This document shows, piece after piece, positions 23,186 through 35,882 of a stretch of 64,000 bases of DNA. The notes beneath the pieces were generated by a model. The model ran no database searches and had not been told where the DNA came from. It saw nothing but the letters and a program-made list of their open reading frames with translations. Source of the stretch: Flammula alnicola (taxonomy: Eukaryota > Basidiomycota > Agaricomycetes > Agaricales > Strophariaceae). Numbering within the stretch: position 1 is the first letter of the stretch; every line of letters starts with the position of its first letter. Location: assembly GCA_015499995.1 (NCBI GenBank), contig JADNRV010000144.1, forward strand, positions 62,001 through 126,000, written 5' to 3'. The position numbers and the translations under genes are program-made.

Positions 23186-24562
23186 TGTTTATTCCAGAGG
23201 CTGCCGGAGGCTGCTGGTAAGATTTGAACTTTGTCACTGCCCAAAGCGCAACCTCAAGCTTCCACCACGAGTCTAACTTGCAATATCTAAGCGTCTCTCT
23301 CTTCGCCCCGACTGGAAGAATTCTGAGTGTAATTCGCAATGCCTTCTCGTTTTGGTTTATCTCGGATCTGTATCAAACTCGGTCTCGTCTTGCTGGATCT
23401 CACTCGGGCAAACATTCACACTCCTTTCTCCCCTTTTCTTCCTTGGGGATGCGTTCACGTTCTAAACCCAATCTCTTGGCAGTTGGAAACAAGGTAGCCG
23501 CAACAACAACAGAAAAGAAAGACAATCGAAGCGTCGTTCACAAGCCGGACCCTTGTCGAAGTTTGGGGTGAGACGATTGTAGGATACCGCTTTTCCTTCA
23601 ATGACTACTTGCGCATAACAGTTGAGTCGATCTACCTCCCAACTATTCAACGCATTTCATCTGATCCAGATGTCTCAGCTTGACCTGTGCATCTATATTG
23701 CCTTGTACCTCTGCTAATGCACTTCGGGGTCAGACGTCGAGGATCGTCGTGAATTATGAGGTCTGAGCAGTATGATCTTGTGATTCCTGTCACCAAAAAT
23801 CCAGCTTATAAGCTGAACGTTATCCGAACAAAATCTTAAGCCTCACTTTCTCTGCACAACTTCCACCACATCATCATCATGCGTGTTTCCTTCATCGTAC
23901 TCAGCATCCTCGGTGTTATCGCCTCTGCATCTGCCATCGCGCTCGAGTCTCGCGACGGTGGCCAGCCTCGTAACACGTTTCTCATAAGCTCTGTCGTCAT
24001 GCGCTGATCTTATCCTTCATCACATCGCAGAATGCTGCGACGATTGTTTCAACCGTGGCGACCACGAGAACTTCGGGTGCTCGTCGTGTGACGACTTCGA
24101 ATGCCTTTGCAAAAACAATGACTGGTGCGACGGCATGGACAAGTGCTTCCGTGAGAAGTGCGACAACGATGACGACTTTAAGCGGGTCAAAAAGGATTTC
24201 GATGACCGCTGCAAGCCTGTAAGCTCATTCATCTTTTTCCATCATACTTGTTTTCATTAGAACCTGTCGTTCAGCATTGGTGAATCGACATCGAATTGCA
24301 GGATGATCGAGAATGCGCGAGCTGTCCTCCTGAAATCGACGCTCCTATAGCGAAACCGCATCTACTTTGATTTTGTCTTTTTGTACTTTGACTTGTTCTC
24401 CATTCAAGCCGGCTTTAGAACTTTGACTTTTTGTCTGACATTGGGTTATTCTTTTGAGGTCTAAGTTGATTCGAGAACCTATGGTATGATGTTGTGCATA
24501 CACAGTGTGCTTGGAGATAATGTTTTGAAGATGTGACGTGGCGTGATTACCAGCAGGCGGTA
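23186..24562. repeat. Duplicated Cys-rich protein cassette, copy 3
   Basis: This copy is homologous to copy 2 from the attccagaggctgc block onward and to copy 1 from about 23460. It ends at attaccagcaggcggt, earlier than the other two. A 9-base duplication (ggctgccggaggctgctgg) is present near its left edge at about 23198-23216. Confidence 0.8.
23879..24370 (+). CDS. Small secreted Cys/Asp-rich protein, copy 3
   Basis: Model: join(23879..23969, 24031..24218, 24302..24370), about 115 residues. The signal peptide is identical to that of copy 2. Exon 2 has CCDDCFN, FGCSSCDDFECLC, DWCDGMDKCF, KC and RC. In this copy the second acceptor (24301) gives a coherent C-terminus beginning DDRECASCPPEIDAPIAKP with two more Cys. 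This suggests the longer second intron is the real one for the family and that copies 1 and 2 have degenerate tails. The alternative acceptor at 24260 ends after about 30 residues. Function unknown. Confidence 0.7.
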
Positions 24563-26831
24563 ATTTCTGCAAGGCCAAGGTCGGCAGTGAGTGCGCGTGC
24601 GCGTGACTGGCGACTGTCCGCCTCTGTTAATATTATAGTGCAATTCTCCGCCGCTCGATCTTCATCGATGTGACGATCGAGGATTAGAAATATTACTCCA
24701 CGAAATCAATTTAATTGACCGTCAGAGTATCAACCAGAAAGGAGTCTTCAAATTGGGAGGTTTTCGTGAATTTCAGCCGACTTTCTTGTTAGCCGTGACG
24801 CTACCTTTCCGTCAGATGTCTTCAACATTTCGCATCGCCCACAGCAACAGAGCCAGAACAAGAGAAAGATACCGGTTGCATCATTGTCTCATGCTGGAAA
24901 ACAAATGGAACCAGAGCCTGCGTGGTAAAATCCTACGAAGCAACCTTTGGCAGTGAGAGTACGTTGGGTACGCCTGCCGCGACGTCCGAGTCGACGAGTG
25001 CGGTGCATACACTCTCCTATCTCAACCCCAACCTGTTCTAATGCTTTATGTCATACATTTCACGCAGACTGCAGTTTATCATGCAGCCTTTATTACGGGT
25101 ATGAGTTCATCTACAGCTCAGAAGCACCCGGAAATCTGTTTCCGCGTACCGATCAGTGGTAAGTTTTTGGCCTACATTGTCATTTCTTTATGTATGTACT
25201 GACACTGTTGACGAGACAGTGTATCGAAAATATTGCCTGGGTCATATTTCCTTCCTCACGACAGCGGCAAGGTGAGCATTATATGTTTCTTAATCCCAAT
25301 CCCGGTACCCGCTAACCCGAGATATAGTGCTTTCATCATGCCCATCGCGGTCTCTCACGACGAAAATTTAGGCACGGACTCCACAAGCGAATCACTACGA
25401 GGATAACGTGCGCTCCAGCGAGCGATCATTTAACAGGTTGCAGGAACCGATGTGTCGTATAACACAGCGCTTTCATCTACTCTGTTCCTGGCACTGTCGG
25501 TGGACTTTATAATTAAGCGCCGAAGACCATCACGTCGCAATTTTATGCCAACCTCCTTCATATTGATCATTCAGCCCCTCCAAGAGTTAGGACATGCCTT
25601 GAGATTTTCATGTAGAAATGGGTTAGTCGCCGAAAGTCATTCAACTTTCAACAGCCGAGCGTCTGCTTTTGAATAACGTACGCTCACTATAATTTCCCTT
25701 TTACCTTGTCTCATAGAATTCGGATTGTTTCAGAAAAATCGCGAGCGAACAATACCTTCCATCACTCACGAATATTAATATTCAGTGTTTGGCCTTAGGA
25801 ATATTTGAGGAAGCTTGCAGGAATCGTATGTGTCGTTGCTTAATTACGTGCCATCGAACGTCCACCGCTAACCATCGTACTCGGTATAGACGGAATTACA
25901 ATCAGACACCTTGTAACCATGCTTTCAGAGTTTAATTGCAATGTTCAGAGTTTATTGAAACCATCTTTCGTCCCGATGAAACTACTCGAATACTCAGAGT
26001 ACGTAGCGTCGACGTCCCACTGTGGGGACGGACGAAGGGCGCCCAGTATTCAGGGTCTAGAGATGCCCAGATAAGGCTACTTAGACCTAATGCCAAGACT
26101 ATTGCTTTTCACCCAACGCTGAGCCATTTTATTTTTGTGCGGTTAGGCCTGTGCTCGTCTGTCGCGCTCATGATCATTCGCCCTCGACAGACACCACCAA
26201 CAAGCGCCGAGCTCCAACGAGGCAAACAGCTGGCAGGCTGTGTAACGCATATTTTGGGTGATCTGCGGGCTGCCTAGCCCGACACTTGATCGACACCTCT
26301 ATCACCTTCCATCACGCGCATGCAGAACGGGCGATGATTTCCAAAAATCTTTTGCTATCCTCTTCGTCTATTTCGTAGAACGACGAGCAAATTCTTTCTT
26401 GTGTTCCACCTCGATATACTGAGAGATCCCGGGCGCTTGTTTTTTTTCCAAGTGGGGCGGCGTGCGGAGCATTCGTGCCCGCAAACAACACTGCAGGCTA
26501 ACGAATGCCAAGCCTTTCTTGTATCCCCGAGTATGTACCGCCCAGTGCATATCCCTGGATCCTGTCTTGATGCTTGCTTGATGCCATCGACGTGAAGTGA
26601 ATATTTAATTCGGAACATGGCTCTCAAACATGCCGTCCTGCCCTGCCTTGTCGGAGTCCCTGTCCTTTAACTACCCTTTGTTCGCTGTCAAGGTCTTTCT
26701 CCCTTTCTCCCCCTCCCCTCCCTCGTGTGAACCGTTTCTCCCCTCACGAGCTCCTCCTCCCTCACGATTCCTCGTTAGGAGCTCCCTGGCACGGTTACAT
26801 CTATACGACCTTCCTGTATCTGGTTCTCAGG
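24563..26831. other. 2.3 kb region without supported gene
   Basis: Short frames only. A pyrimidine-rich tract at about 26690-26770 directly upstream of MAG-like gene 2 probably belongs to its promoter. Nothing else in this stretch has a domain or repeat that I can identify. Confidence 0.4.
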
Positions 26832-28238
26832 ATGCCTTTCGTTAAGTTCTCCCTAATGGCGTTCGCGCTCTCTGTCTCTGCCGCGCTCGTAAAAAGGCAG
26901 GGTGCGGGCTTTGTCCCATTGGTCGATAAACGCTTCGCGTATGCGGATCTCGTACGTGTCTCTCATTGGCCATCGTGGAAGTAGCAGTGCTGACTGAGTG
27001 TTGATTGGGTTAGCCCTATCGAGTCGACACGGACGTGGGTCTCGCTCGTGGCGAACAGATTGGGTATAACATGTGCAATTCGACGACAGAAGGCCCGACC
27101 TCGCTCTGCCAGACCTTGATTTTCAACTCCCTTGATGGTGCGTGAACCCCTCTCGAGTTGATCATAATCAACCACATGCCCATCTGCTCGCACGATGTCA
27201 ACTAAATAACCGTATGCATTGCGAACTTCGTATATCTAGATTTCTGCATCTGGGCTCCGCCAACCCCAGGTCAAACCGTCGGCCAGATCGAGGGCGAGAT
27301 GATTGCGTGGTGCACTAAGCCCGGGCATGGCACGCGTGTCATGCCTGCTGGAACGATCACAGGCGTGCAGCTCACCAAGACGCCGGATTATATCCAAGTC
27401 GTGGGGTTCATGGACCAGACAAAAATTGATATGGTCGCGGGTGATTCTGGAGGAGAGATGGATCCGCATGGGGCTGATTTGGTGAGTTTTTTTTTTTGTG
27501 CAGGACAATGGTTATGTCGCGTGCGAGGGATGGGGTAGAGGTATTGATGAGTGCTGATGATTTTTGTGGTTTGATTACAGAGAGGAAACCCGATGGGAGG
27601 AGTCGTCTATACCCAAGCATTCAACGGATCGTATACTCAAGTTATCGAATGGCATAAGTGAGTGTTGCGGCTCTTTCTCGAACGCAATATTCCTGCCAAG
27701 TTATCGGAATTCTAACCAACCCGTTTCACTTCCCATCATCAGCTTCAACGGCGGTAACACCTTTTGCCTGAAAGCATGCGACCCCTCCCGCCCCAACGGC
27801 CCTGCGCTGTGCCAACACATCTATGATACCCAAGGCTGCGACTTCAACGCGCCCTCCAACGCGCGCGACGGCGTCTTCGAGTCCTGCGCGGGCGACTCGC
27901 AGAACCCCCCAGGCCAGGGCGCGCCCATCGTTCCCGCGAGCTCGTCGTGCAGTACGTTCGCGAGCACGGATATTTATGCCGGCTGCACGGCGGTGCCGCT
28001 CCCTGGCGCCACGGCTGCGCCGACCAGCAGTTGCGCGAAGCCGACGACTACGAGCGCGTCTGCTAGCGTGAGTGCTCCTACTGGAGGAAATGCGGCTGCT
28101 TCTGGGTCGAAGAGTGGGAGTGGGAGCGCGGCTGCGCCTAGCAAAACGACTTCGAGTGGGGCGAAGGGGTTGGAAGTCGCGAAGTTAACCGTCATGAACT
28201 TGGTGGGCCTTGCGCTTTCGGTTCTGTTCTTGCTGTGA
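26832..28238 (+). CDS. Secreted GPI-type MAG-like glycoprotein, copy 2
   Basis: Model: join(26832..26951, 27014..27137, 27240..27481, 27581..27657, 27743..28238), 352 residues. The five exons match MAG-like gene 1 in number and phase; exons 2, 3 and 4 are exactly the same length (124, 242 and 77 bases). It has a signal peptide ending AALVKRQ, a possible Kex2 KR site just after it, then GEMIAWCTKPGHGTRV, TPDYIQVVGFMDQTKI, GEMDPHGADL, GGNTFCLKACDPS and CQHIYD. A Ser/Ala/Thr-rich region and a hydrophobic GPI-type tail ending ALSVLFLL follow. Role unknown; a wall or plasma-membrane location is inferred. Confidence 0.85.
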
Positions 28239-29172
28239 GTGGTGACGTGAGTTGCGGACGAACGGGACTCTGTCGAACTTTGTGGCTTTCTAATTGGGAT
28301 CCGGACATTACACGAACTATTTCACATTTGGCTATACACATTCACGAACTTGATGATAATTTTTTCGCACCTGTAGTTAGCGTTTTAGTAGCGTCGATGT
28401 TTCAAAAATAGCCTGGACTTTTTACATACCGTGTTATACAACTCATACCGATCTGTAATTCATCCGTCATATGGAAGAAGCGGGGTAAATGCAGAGGCTT
28501 TGTTCGGAGAGCGTGGAGGTTGAAACGTTGAAACGTTGACAGGATATGTCGATCATTCCCTCACGTGAAGGACTTCGTATTGGAAGTCATGGTATAACAG
28601 AACAGGCCTTCGACAGCAACTCGGAAGGCGGACTCGGCGATAGAACAGATACAAGGAAATCGGATGCAGAGCTTGTGATGGAAATGACTGCCATCCAGTT
28701 GTCAGACGATAATCGAGTTGCAAAGAGATGATCAACGACGAACTATGTTCGTCAAAAAGAGCGCTCATGATGATAAAGTTTTCCGATGGAAACGCTGATT
28801 ATTGCACTGTGAAACGAAAGAAGAATAGCACGGAAAGTTGTTTCCTGGTCGACGAGGTCGGTGTGGCAGAGAGATGGTGGCCGAGAGACGTGTGTCGCGC
28901 TGTCAAGTACAAGCTCGGCATCTCGCGGCCGCAGAGACCTCTTATCACGCTCATCTCCTCCTTCAAATTCTACCACCATTTCTCCTCTTTGCTCTCTCCC
29001 TGAAACTCGTCTGCGAGACTAACGGCTCGGCCTTAACACACTCCGCGCCCCACACCGGAATCACACTAACTCCACAAGCTTCAACTAATAATACGCCATC
29101 CGAATCATACGTTTCAGACTCCTAATTCCTTTGCCACTTGAACCTCGTCAAGTTGGGTCTTCATAGTTCGAC
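28239..29172. other. Intergenic between MAG-like gene 2 and PSD
   Basis: No supported gene. The last 150 bases are pyrimidine-rich and are probably the PSD promoter and 5' leader. Confidence 0.4.
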
Positions 29173-32100
29173 ATGTCGTCGGAAACGCCACCCACAACGA
29201 AAGGGACCAAGATTAAACGCGTACTCAAGTCAGCGGCACGTCTACCCCGAGTACCGTACGTCAAGGCTGGGAGGGGCAGTGGAAGAAACAATTTCACCCC
29301 GCGGCCAGGAGAGCCACCTGTCGTCGTACTCAAGCTGCGGGTTCTGGGGTGCACGAATGTACTGGCAAAAGACCGCGCGGGCACGAGCGACCCGTGAGTC
29401 TGCCTGCCTTGTCATCGCGTGCTCATGTCCGCAGCTAACCAGACTATTGATAACTCTTGCAGCTTCGTCGTCATCTCTCTTCTAAACATAAGGCAACAAA
29501 CGCCCGTGGCGAAACGAACCCTCAACCCAATCTACGCCGCAAAGGATGCCACATTCGACTTCCCGATATACCTCTCCCTTGCTGACAAGCTCGGCGTCAT
29601 CGAACTTGTCGTCTGGGATAAGGATATGCTCAGGAAAGAGTACCTCGGCGAAGTCGCGTTCCCTCTCGAAGATTGGTTTACGGACAGAATAGACGGGAAG
29701 GAAAGGGATTTCGGGTTCGACCAACCAGGAAATACGGTCAGGATCTTATCCTTGACTCTTGCGATCATCACCCAGACACTCATTTGTTCGTGTTCATAGC
29801 CAATCTCTCTCGACATCGTGTCCACTCGCGCGGGTACACCTACTACCGGCAGCATGCAAATTAAACTTGGATTCGCGCGAACCGCAAATTCCCAGAATCT
29901 CATGGAATTCGATGAAATTTATTCCGAGCTTGTGAAACGCTCTCGGCCATCTCTTGTCTCTGCACCTCCGGTTAGTCTGACTTAGCCGCTCTATTTTTAA
30001 CTGTAGCTGACCGATTGACGTACATTCCTCATTTCCTGCCGTTCGATAACTTTCTATCGTCTTCCCGTCTTCGGTATCTTTTTCCATTGGCCATGTCGTT
30101 TTGCTTTCTATCATCCATTCTTCCCTACTGCCACCCACTTAGACTGAAGGTGTAGGCACCATCCGCTCGAACCAGATTGGAGGTGCACACTACCAAGACG
30201 ACGGCGGTCTCTCCTCGGACCCTGACGACTCAGACGACGAAGCCGAATTCGTAGACGCGTCAGATACCACCCCGCCATCCGGCTCCATCTCGCCCAAGCC
30301 CCTCCTAGATCTCTACATACCACCCTCTTCCGACCTTGTGCCGCCACCTTCCTCCGCTGACACCGATCGCACCCAGCCTGTTGTGGGTCAGGCGCCACCA
30401 CAACCTCGACCACCCTTCAACCTTCCGGAGCTCAAGATCTTACCCAGCTCGCCAGCGACTCCAACACCTGGCAACCTCCCAACCGCCATGCCCACCGAAG
30501 ATACTCCACGTGCATCGGCAAGCTTCTCCGTCCCGACACCACAGTCCTCCAGATTTATCCCAAAAAAATTCGTCCGCAAGTTCTCGGGGTTGACCAACTC
30601 GACGGCGGCACCTTTGTCGCCCGCGCCGCTCGCGTCTCCTGCTGTCGATATGCAGGGCAATCTCGTGCCGCCCAACGTGCAATCCGCTGCTGAGAAGAGG
30701 TCGGCGAGTAGGGATAGGAAGAAGTTTGGGAGGAGCTGGAGTACCGGTACGGTCTCGCCGTCTGGGAGTAGGGAAGTGAGACCGGCACAGTTGGAATATC
30801 AAGCTTGGGAGCGGGTCGCAGGAGGAAGAGCGATTTTGAGTTTAAGGGCGCCAACGATATCGTTGGTATCGTCATGTTGGAGATTCAGGGTGCCGACGAT
30901 CTTCCTCGCTTGGCCAATAGTAAGCTTATCTCCCTCCCATTCTCAATGATCGAGCTAACGTCATTTTCAAAGTGACTCGTACGGGATGGGATATGGACCC
31001 CTTCGTTGTCATCTCGTTTGGCAAGAAAGTATTTCGTACACGTGTCATCCGGCACTCGCGTAATCCTGTCTGGGACGAGAAGCTATTGTTCCACGTCAGG
31101 CGCTACGAAACATCTTTCAAAACCCAACTCACCGTCCTTGATTGGGATAAGCTATCCAGTAATGACCACATCGGCGACGTTTATTTCGATGTCAAAGAGC
31201 TTATGGAGAACGCGCCTCAGCCTGACCCTGTGACGGGTCTCTATGCACATGGAGAAGAGCAGGGCGGTGGAGAGGAGGGGATGCGAGAGTTCAAGCTGCC
31301 ACTGTCGACGGCGAAGGAGATGCCTTGGGAAGCGAAACATAACCCAGTTATCAGGTTCCGGTACGTCACCTCATGTCTTACACCTTGCTTCGCCTAGTAA
31401 CGAGGCTTTCTTCAGTGCTAAATACCAGCCATATGATGCTCTTCGTCAGCGATTCTGGCGTCAGTACCTCAAGCAGTACGACACCGACGATACGGGCAGA
31501 CTCTCCCATCTCGAGCTGACATCCATGCTCGACTCTCTTGGCTCTACGTTGACACGTTCGACCGTCTCTACCTTCTTCACGCGCTATGGCAAGAAGGCCC
31601 ACGAAGACGAGATCACCGTCGAGCAAGCAGTGCAGTGTCTCGAAACTGAGCTTGGCCGCCCTGATAGCGAGAAGAAGAGGGTTGATGCAGACGATGGCCT
31701 GCCGGACACGAGTCTTAGCGCTACCCCCGTGCTCATGGTTGCAGGACAGAAAGGCGAGGAGCTTCAGCTTCAACTCGACCAACTCAACTTTTCGGGGCCT
31801 CCTCACGTCTCGGCTATAGATGGCGGCGATTCTCATCCTGGTCCACATCCTTACACCACGGAGCCGGTGCAGCTGCCTCTCGTGGTGGATTCTTCCTTCG
31901 GCGCAGGCCCCGAGAACCCCGATTCGAGCTCGGATGACGCAGATGGCGATTTGTCGAACTCGTCGACGCCGGTTAGCACGGCCGCCGAGTCTCTTGCGGC
32001 CTCTTCCTCGCCTCCTGGTACCCCCGGCGGCAAGAAGACAAAAAAGATGCGGTTCCAGCGGATAAAGAGACAGAAGAAATCCGCCAAGGAGACGAGCGAG

Positions 32101-33643
32101 GACTCGACGACGTCGGCCTCCGAGAGTAATCCTATCGAGCGCATTATCAACGTGAAGAACTGCCCGCTGTGCCATCGCCCGCGGCTGAACTCGAAAGCGG
32201 AGATGGATATTGTGACACATCTCGCTATCTGCGCGAGCCAGGATTGGAATCAGGTTGATAAGATCGTGGTGGGTAATTTCGTCACGGCGAGTCAGGCGCA
32301 GAGGAAGTGGTACACGAAGATCATCACGAAGGTGTCGAGTGGGGATTACAGGCTTGGGGCTGTATGTTTCTTCTCCGTTTCCTTTCTTCATAACGTGAAC
32401 TGATCGGATGTGCTGCAGAACTCGGCCAATATTATTGTTCAAAGTAGAATAACGGGTCAGTTGCAGGAGGAAAAGATGCAGGTATATGTTCGTTTGGGCA
32501 TCAGGCTACTGTACAAGGGTGCTACGAGCCGCATGGAGGGTGCAAGAGGTGCGTCAGTTCAGTTTTGTCGATTCTCCAGGATATACGTTTACGCTCGTCG
32601 ATGTCTTCAGCTCGACGTCTCCTCAAATCGCTATCTATCAAGCAGGGTGTTAAGTACGACGACCCGAGTCGGCCAAGGAAATTCCTACTTTTGTCGAATT
32701 CCACGGGTTAAACGTGGATGAAATTCTCGATCCTCTCGACTCGTTCAGTACGTCTGCTGCCCTATCGTGAATTTAACCGATACTAATTCTTCTTTCTCAG
32801 AAACTTTCAACGAATTCTTCTACCGGTTAGCAAGCTCCTCCATGATCTCGGTCCTTATCTAACTCTCTCCAGGAAACTGAAGCCCTCTGCTCGCCCCGTG
32901 GAGAGCCCGAACGACCCTTACCGCCTCGTCAGCGCTGCGGATTGCCGTTTGATGACGTTCGAGACTGTCAGCGAGGCTACGCGTTTGTGGATCAAAGGCC
33001 GCGAATTCACGGTTGCTCGCCTCCTCGGCGACGCGTACAAGGGTCAGGCGGACAAATACACAGGAGGGGCGCTGGCCATCTTCCGCCTTGCACCTCAGGA
33101 TTACCATCGGTTCCACTCTCCCGTGGAGGGTACGATTGGCCCGATGACTTACATTTCTGGAGAGTATTACACAGTTAATGTCAGTTGCTCTCGTTTGGGG
33201 CTCTTTCCTTCGCTCGGCCATATAACTAACATCTTGCTTTTTTTAATCAGCCCCAAGCAATACGTTCTTCCCTCGACGTCTACGGTGAAAACGCGCGCAA
33301 GATCGTCCCGATCGACAGCCCACAATTCGGACGAGTGATGGCGGTGTGCGTCGGCGCAATGATGGTCGGCAGCATTAAAACAACGGTGCAGGAAGGCGAA
33401 TACGTCCAAAGGGGACAGGAGCTTGGGTATTTTGCTTTCGGTACGTCATTCCGCCCTCTTCGTTGTGTTTGATTTGTGATGCTTACGAAGCCATATTCAA
33501 TAGGTGGGTCGACCGTTGTTATTTTATTCGAGAAAGGCAAAGTAGCTTGGGATGAGGACCTTCTCATCAACGGTCGCGCATCCCTTGAAACCTTGGTCCG
33601 CGTTGGAATGGGCCTTGGAAGGGGTCGTCCAGCCGATGCTTAA
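29173..33643 (+). CDS. PSD2: Phosphatidylserine decarboxylase, C2/EF-hand (PSD2) type
   Basis: Exons: 29173..29393, 29463..29736, 29800..29970, 30143..about 30750, about 30800..30919, 30973..31360, 31416..32361, 32419..32548, 32611..32747, 32801..32825, 32873..33179, 33251..33440, 33504..33643. It makes phosphatidylethanolamine from phosphatidylserine. Domain order: first C2 ([18 protein letters not shown]), acidic and Pro-rich linker, second C2 ([20 protein letters not shown]), EF-hand loop [12 protein letters not shown], a CPLC-containing Zn-type knuckle, then the catalytic domain. GGST near the C-terminus is the self-cleavage motif that yields the pyruvoyl enzyme. C2-bearing PSDs act at Golgi or endosomal membranes. 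One base is missing in exon 9 near 32677, breaking the frame within a conserved segment, and the exon 4/5 junction has no clean in-phase intron, so the gene may be damaged or misassembled. Confidence 0.82.
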
Positions 33644-35882
33644 GCATTTACTAAATTTAAAAGACGTCCGTAATGTTAGAGGCGACCGTCTGCGTCACTA
33701 CTACTAACTAGCGTATACCATGCGCCTTGTAAATAATAATTCCATGGACTCTTGGTGCACATATTACTATATATTAGAGAGAAGAAGAAGAAGAAGAATC
33801 CGAATTTTCCCTGTATTTATTCTGATACGCTTCGAAGGTACCTTTCCAAAAACATTCACATAATCTTTGTCCTCGCAAATTTAAATCCGCTGTCAAACTG
33901 TTTTCTCCTTCACATTTCTTCTCTCATGCTGTATGCTGACCATGGATCTCGAAGCTCGACTGCAATGCATCTGTGCGTGCAGACGTGTGTCGATTTCAAG
34001 TATTCGAATGTTTTGGGAGCGTATAACGGCAGGGCAGCAATATAATTTCCCTTACAGGTTTCCGTCACATAGAGAAGAGGAGATACAAGACAAACGGGAA
34101 AAGAGAAGAATAGATGAGGAAGCCGAGACAACGAAACGAAAGGAAAATAAAAGAAGGAGCGACAAGGTGATGCGACACCCGCATCTCGTCCCCGCATGTA
34201 GTACTTTTTCACGACGCAGATTGGTCAGGCCCTCCCGTCCAAATTTACCAACCAACCCAGCACTTGACGACCGCACGAGCTCGATATGAATCTCTGAGAT
34301 ACAGCCTAAAAGTAGGAGGGTCATTGGGGATGCATAGAAAAAAGAACTAAAAATAATAAAAACAAGGTCAGAAAGAACGAAAAGCAATACATGCACATAT
34401 ACTCACTCTACTTGAATATACGCGCATATATCCACTACCAATAGCTGTTTACCTGGATAGAGATGGAACGAATGATCTCTATAATTTTCGAAGCTCATGG
34501 GTGGAAAATGTACGTGTTTATGAGACGCTTAGACCTGGGATTGGGATAGAGGGCATGTATTTCAATCTCAGAGACGGGGTGGGTGGCACTGTCCGGTACG
34601 TATGCGTATCAATAAGCGCATCTGGGCGAGTTTTTAATCTACTTGCGAGGATTTGTGGCCGTTAACTGGTGACTGCCCGACGCGAGCGACCCTAGCACTC
34701 GGGCGAGAAGCAGAAAGTCGACTTCGGCCATGTCAACACAGTGGCGGTGGTTGTGGTTTAAAGGGTATTTTCAGGGTCGTCATGAGTGGAGCTGATACCT
34801 ATGCCCACGCACGAATCCCAGACGCCACATTGCAAAAAAATGTCTGTAAGGGACGATGGGAGCAATGAATGAGAAGAAAATTAAAACATACAACATTCCG
34901 GAATTACAAGAACAGATGTAGCAGGAGCAGCAAGTCTCATGAGGTCGATTATCCAATAAAAAGCTGCTGCCAAAGGTCAGTTCTGTGTAAGTCAAAAAGC
35001 TACAAAGTAAGATATAAGAAACTCGCGTGGTATCCAAAGAAGAGACCTAACCAAATACACAACGTACTAGACATCCCACAAGGTCTGCACTCCTCTTCGG
35101 ACAACATAACGACACTGGTCGCGACTGTCGAAGTCAAGCTACGCGTCCAGTCAGGGCATCCGGGAGCCTGAGTCACGAACATACGTGCCAAGAGCTTGTG
35201 CTTAGTGAACGGCGAGGGCAAATAGCTCAGCTCTTTGAGGCTGAGGAGTTTGTACAACCGCATTCGAGTCTTCGGGGTCTTCTTCGTTTGAGGTGGATGT
35301 GGCGAAAACAGGCAAAAAGCACTGCAGGTACGCTTATCTTCAATTCGGATCATATTGGCCGGATCATGGACCAATACGGTAAATTACACGCACGTGACAC
35401 AGACGCGTCGCGTTCAAGATCTTAATAATTGCAGGAAACTCTACGTGTGCATGCAGGTAGCAGCCGACATTTACGTAAATGCTTGCGAATATTCCTCAGT
35501 TGCAGAAGCCCGATGATTTTCCTAAGTACATACATGAAACTCTGGCGACAAGGTGACCTGAATGATCCCATGGTAATTTCAAAGAAGAAGCAATGGACGC
35601 GAACATTAGCAAAGTTTCGGATATAGAGGTGCAAAGCTGGTACTAATTTATTCAAACTAGCCAAACTCGAGAGCGAATGTGAACAGAATCTTTCAACGAC
35701 AATCTTGAGAGTAGAAAGAAAGGCCTGAAAGATCACCCAAGTTGTCCAAACCAGGACGAACTCATCTATAGTAACCTCGTCAACTAAGTAGGACAAAAAT
35801 ACCATTTATATGTAATGGTAATGACATTTCGTTATATAAATTCGTCAGAAAATACGTAGTGTGGTCCGGAGGGCTCCGTAGG
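33644..35882. other. 2.2 kb intergenic region
   Basis: No supported gene on either strand. A (gaa)n run lies at 33780-33797 and a purine-rich stretch at 34070-34170. A minus-strand frame at 35000-35374 (ELSYLPSPFTKHKLLARMF) is protein-like but isolated and without a domain. Confidence 0.4.

Noticed and set aside
31378..32442. 354-codon open frame on the minus strand inside PSD2
   Set aside because: It is antisense to a conserved coding exon and is very rich in Arg, as expected for a shadow of GC-rich coding DNA.
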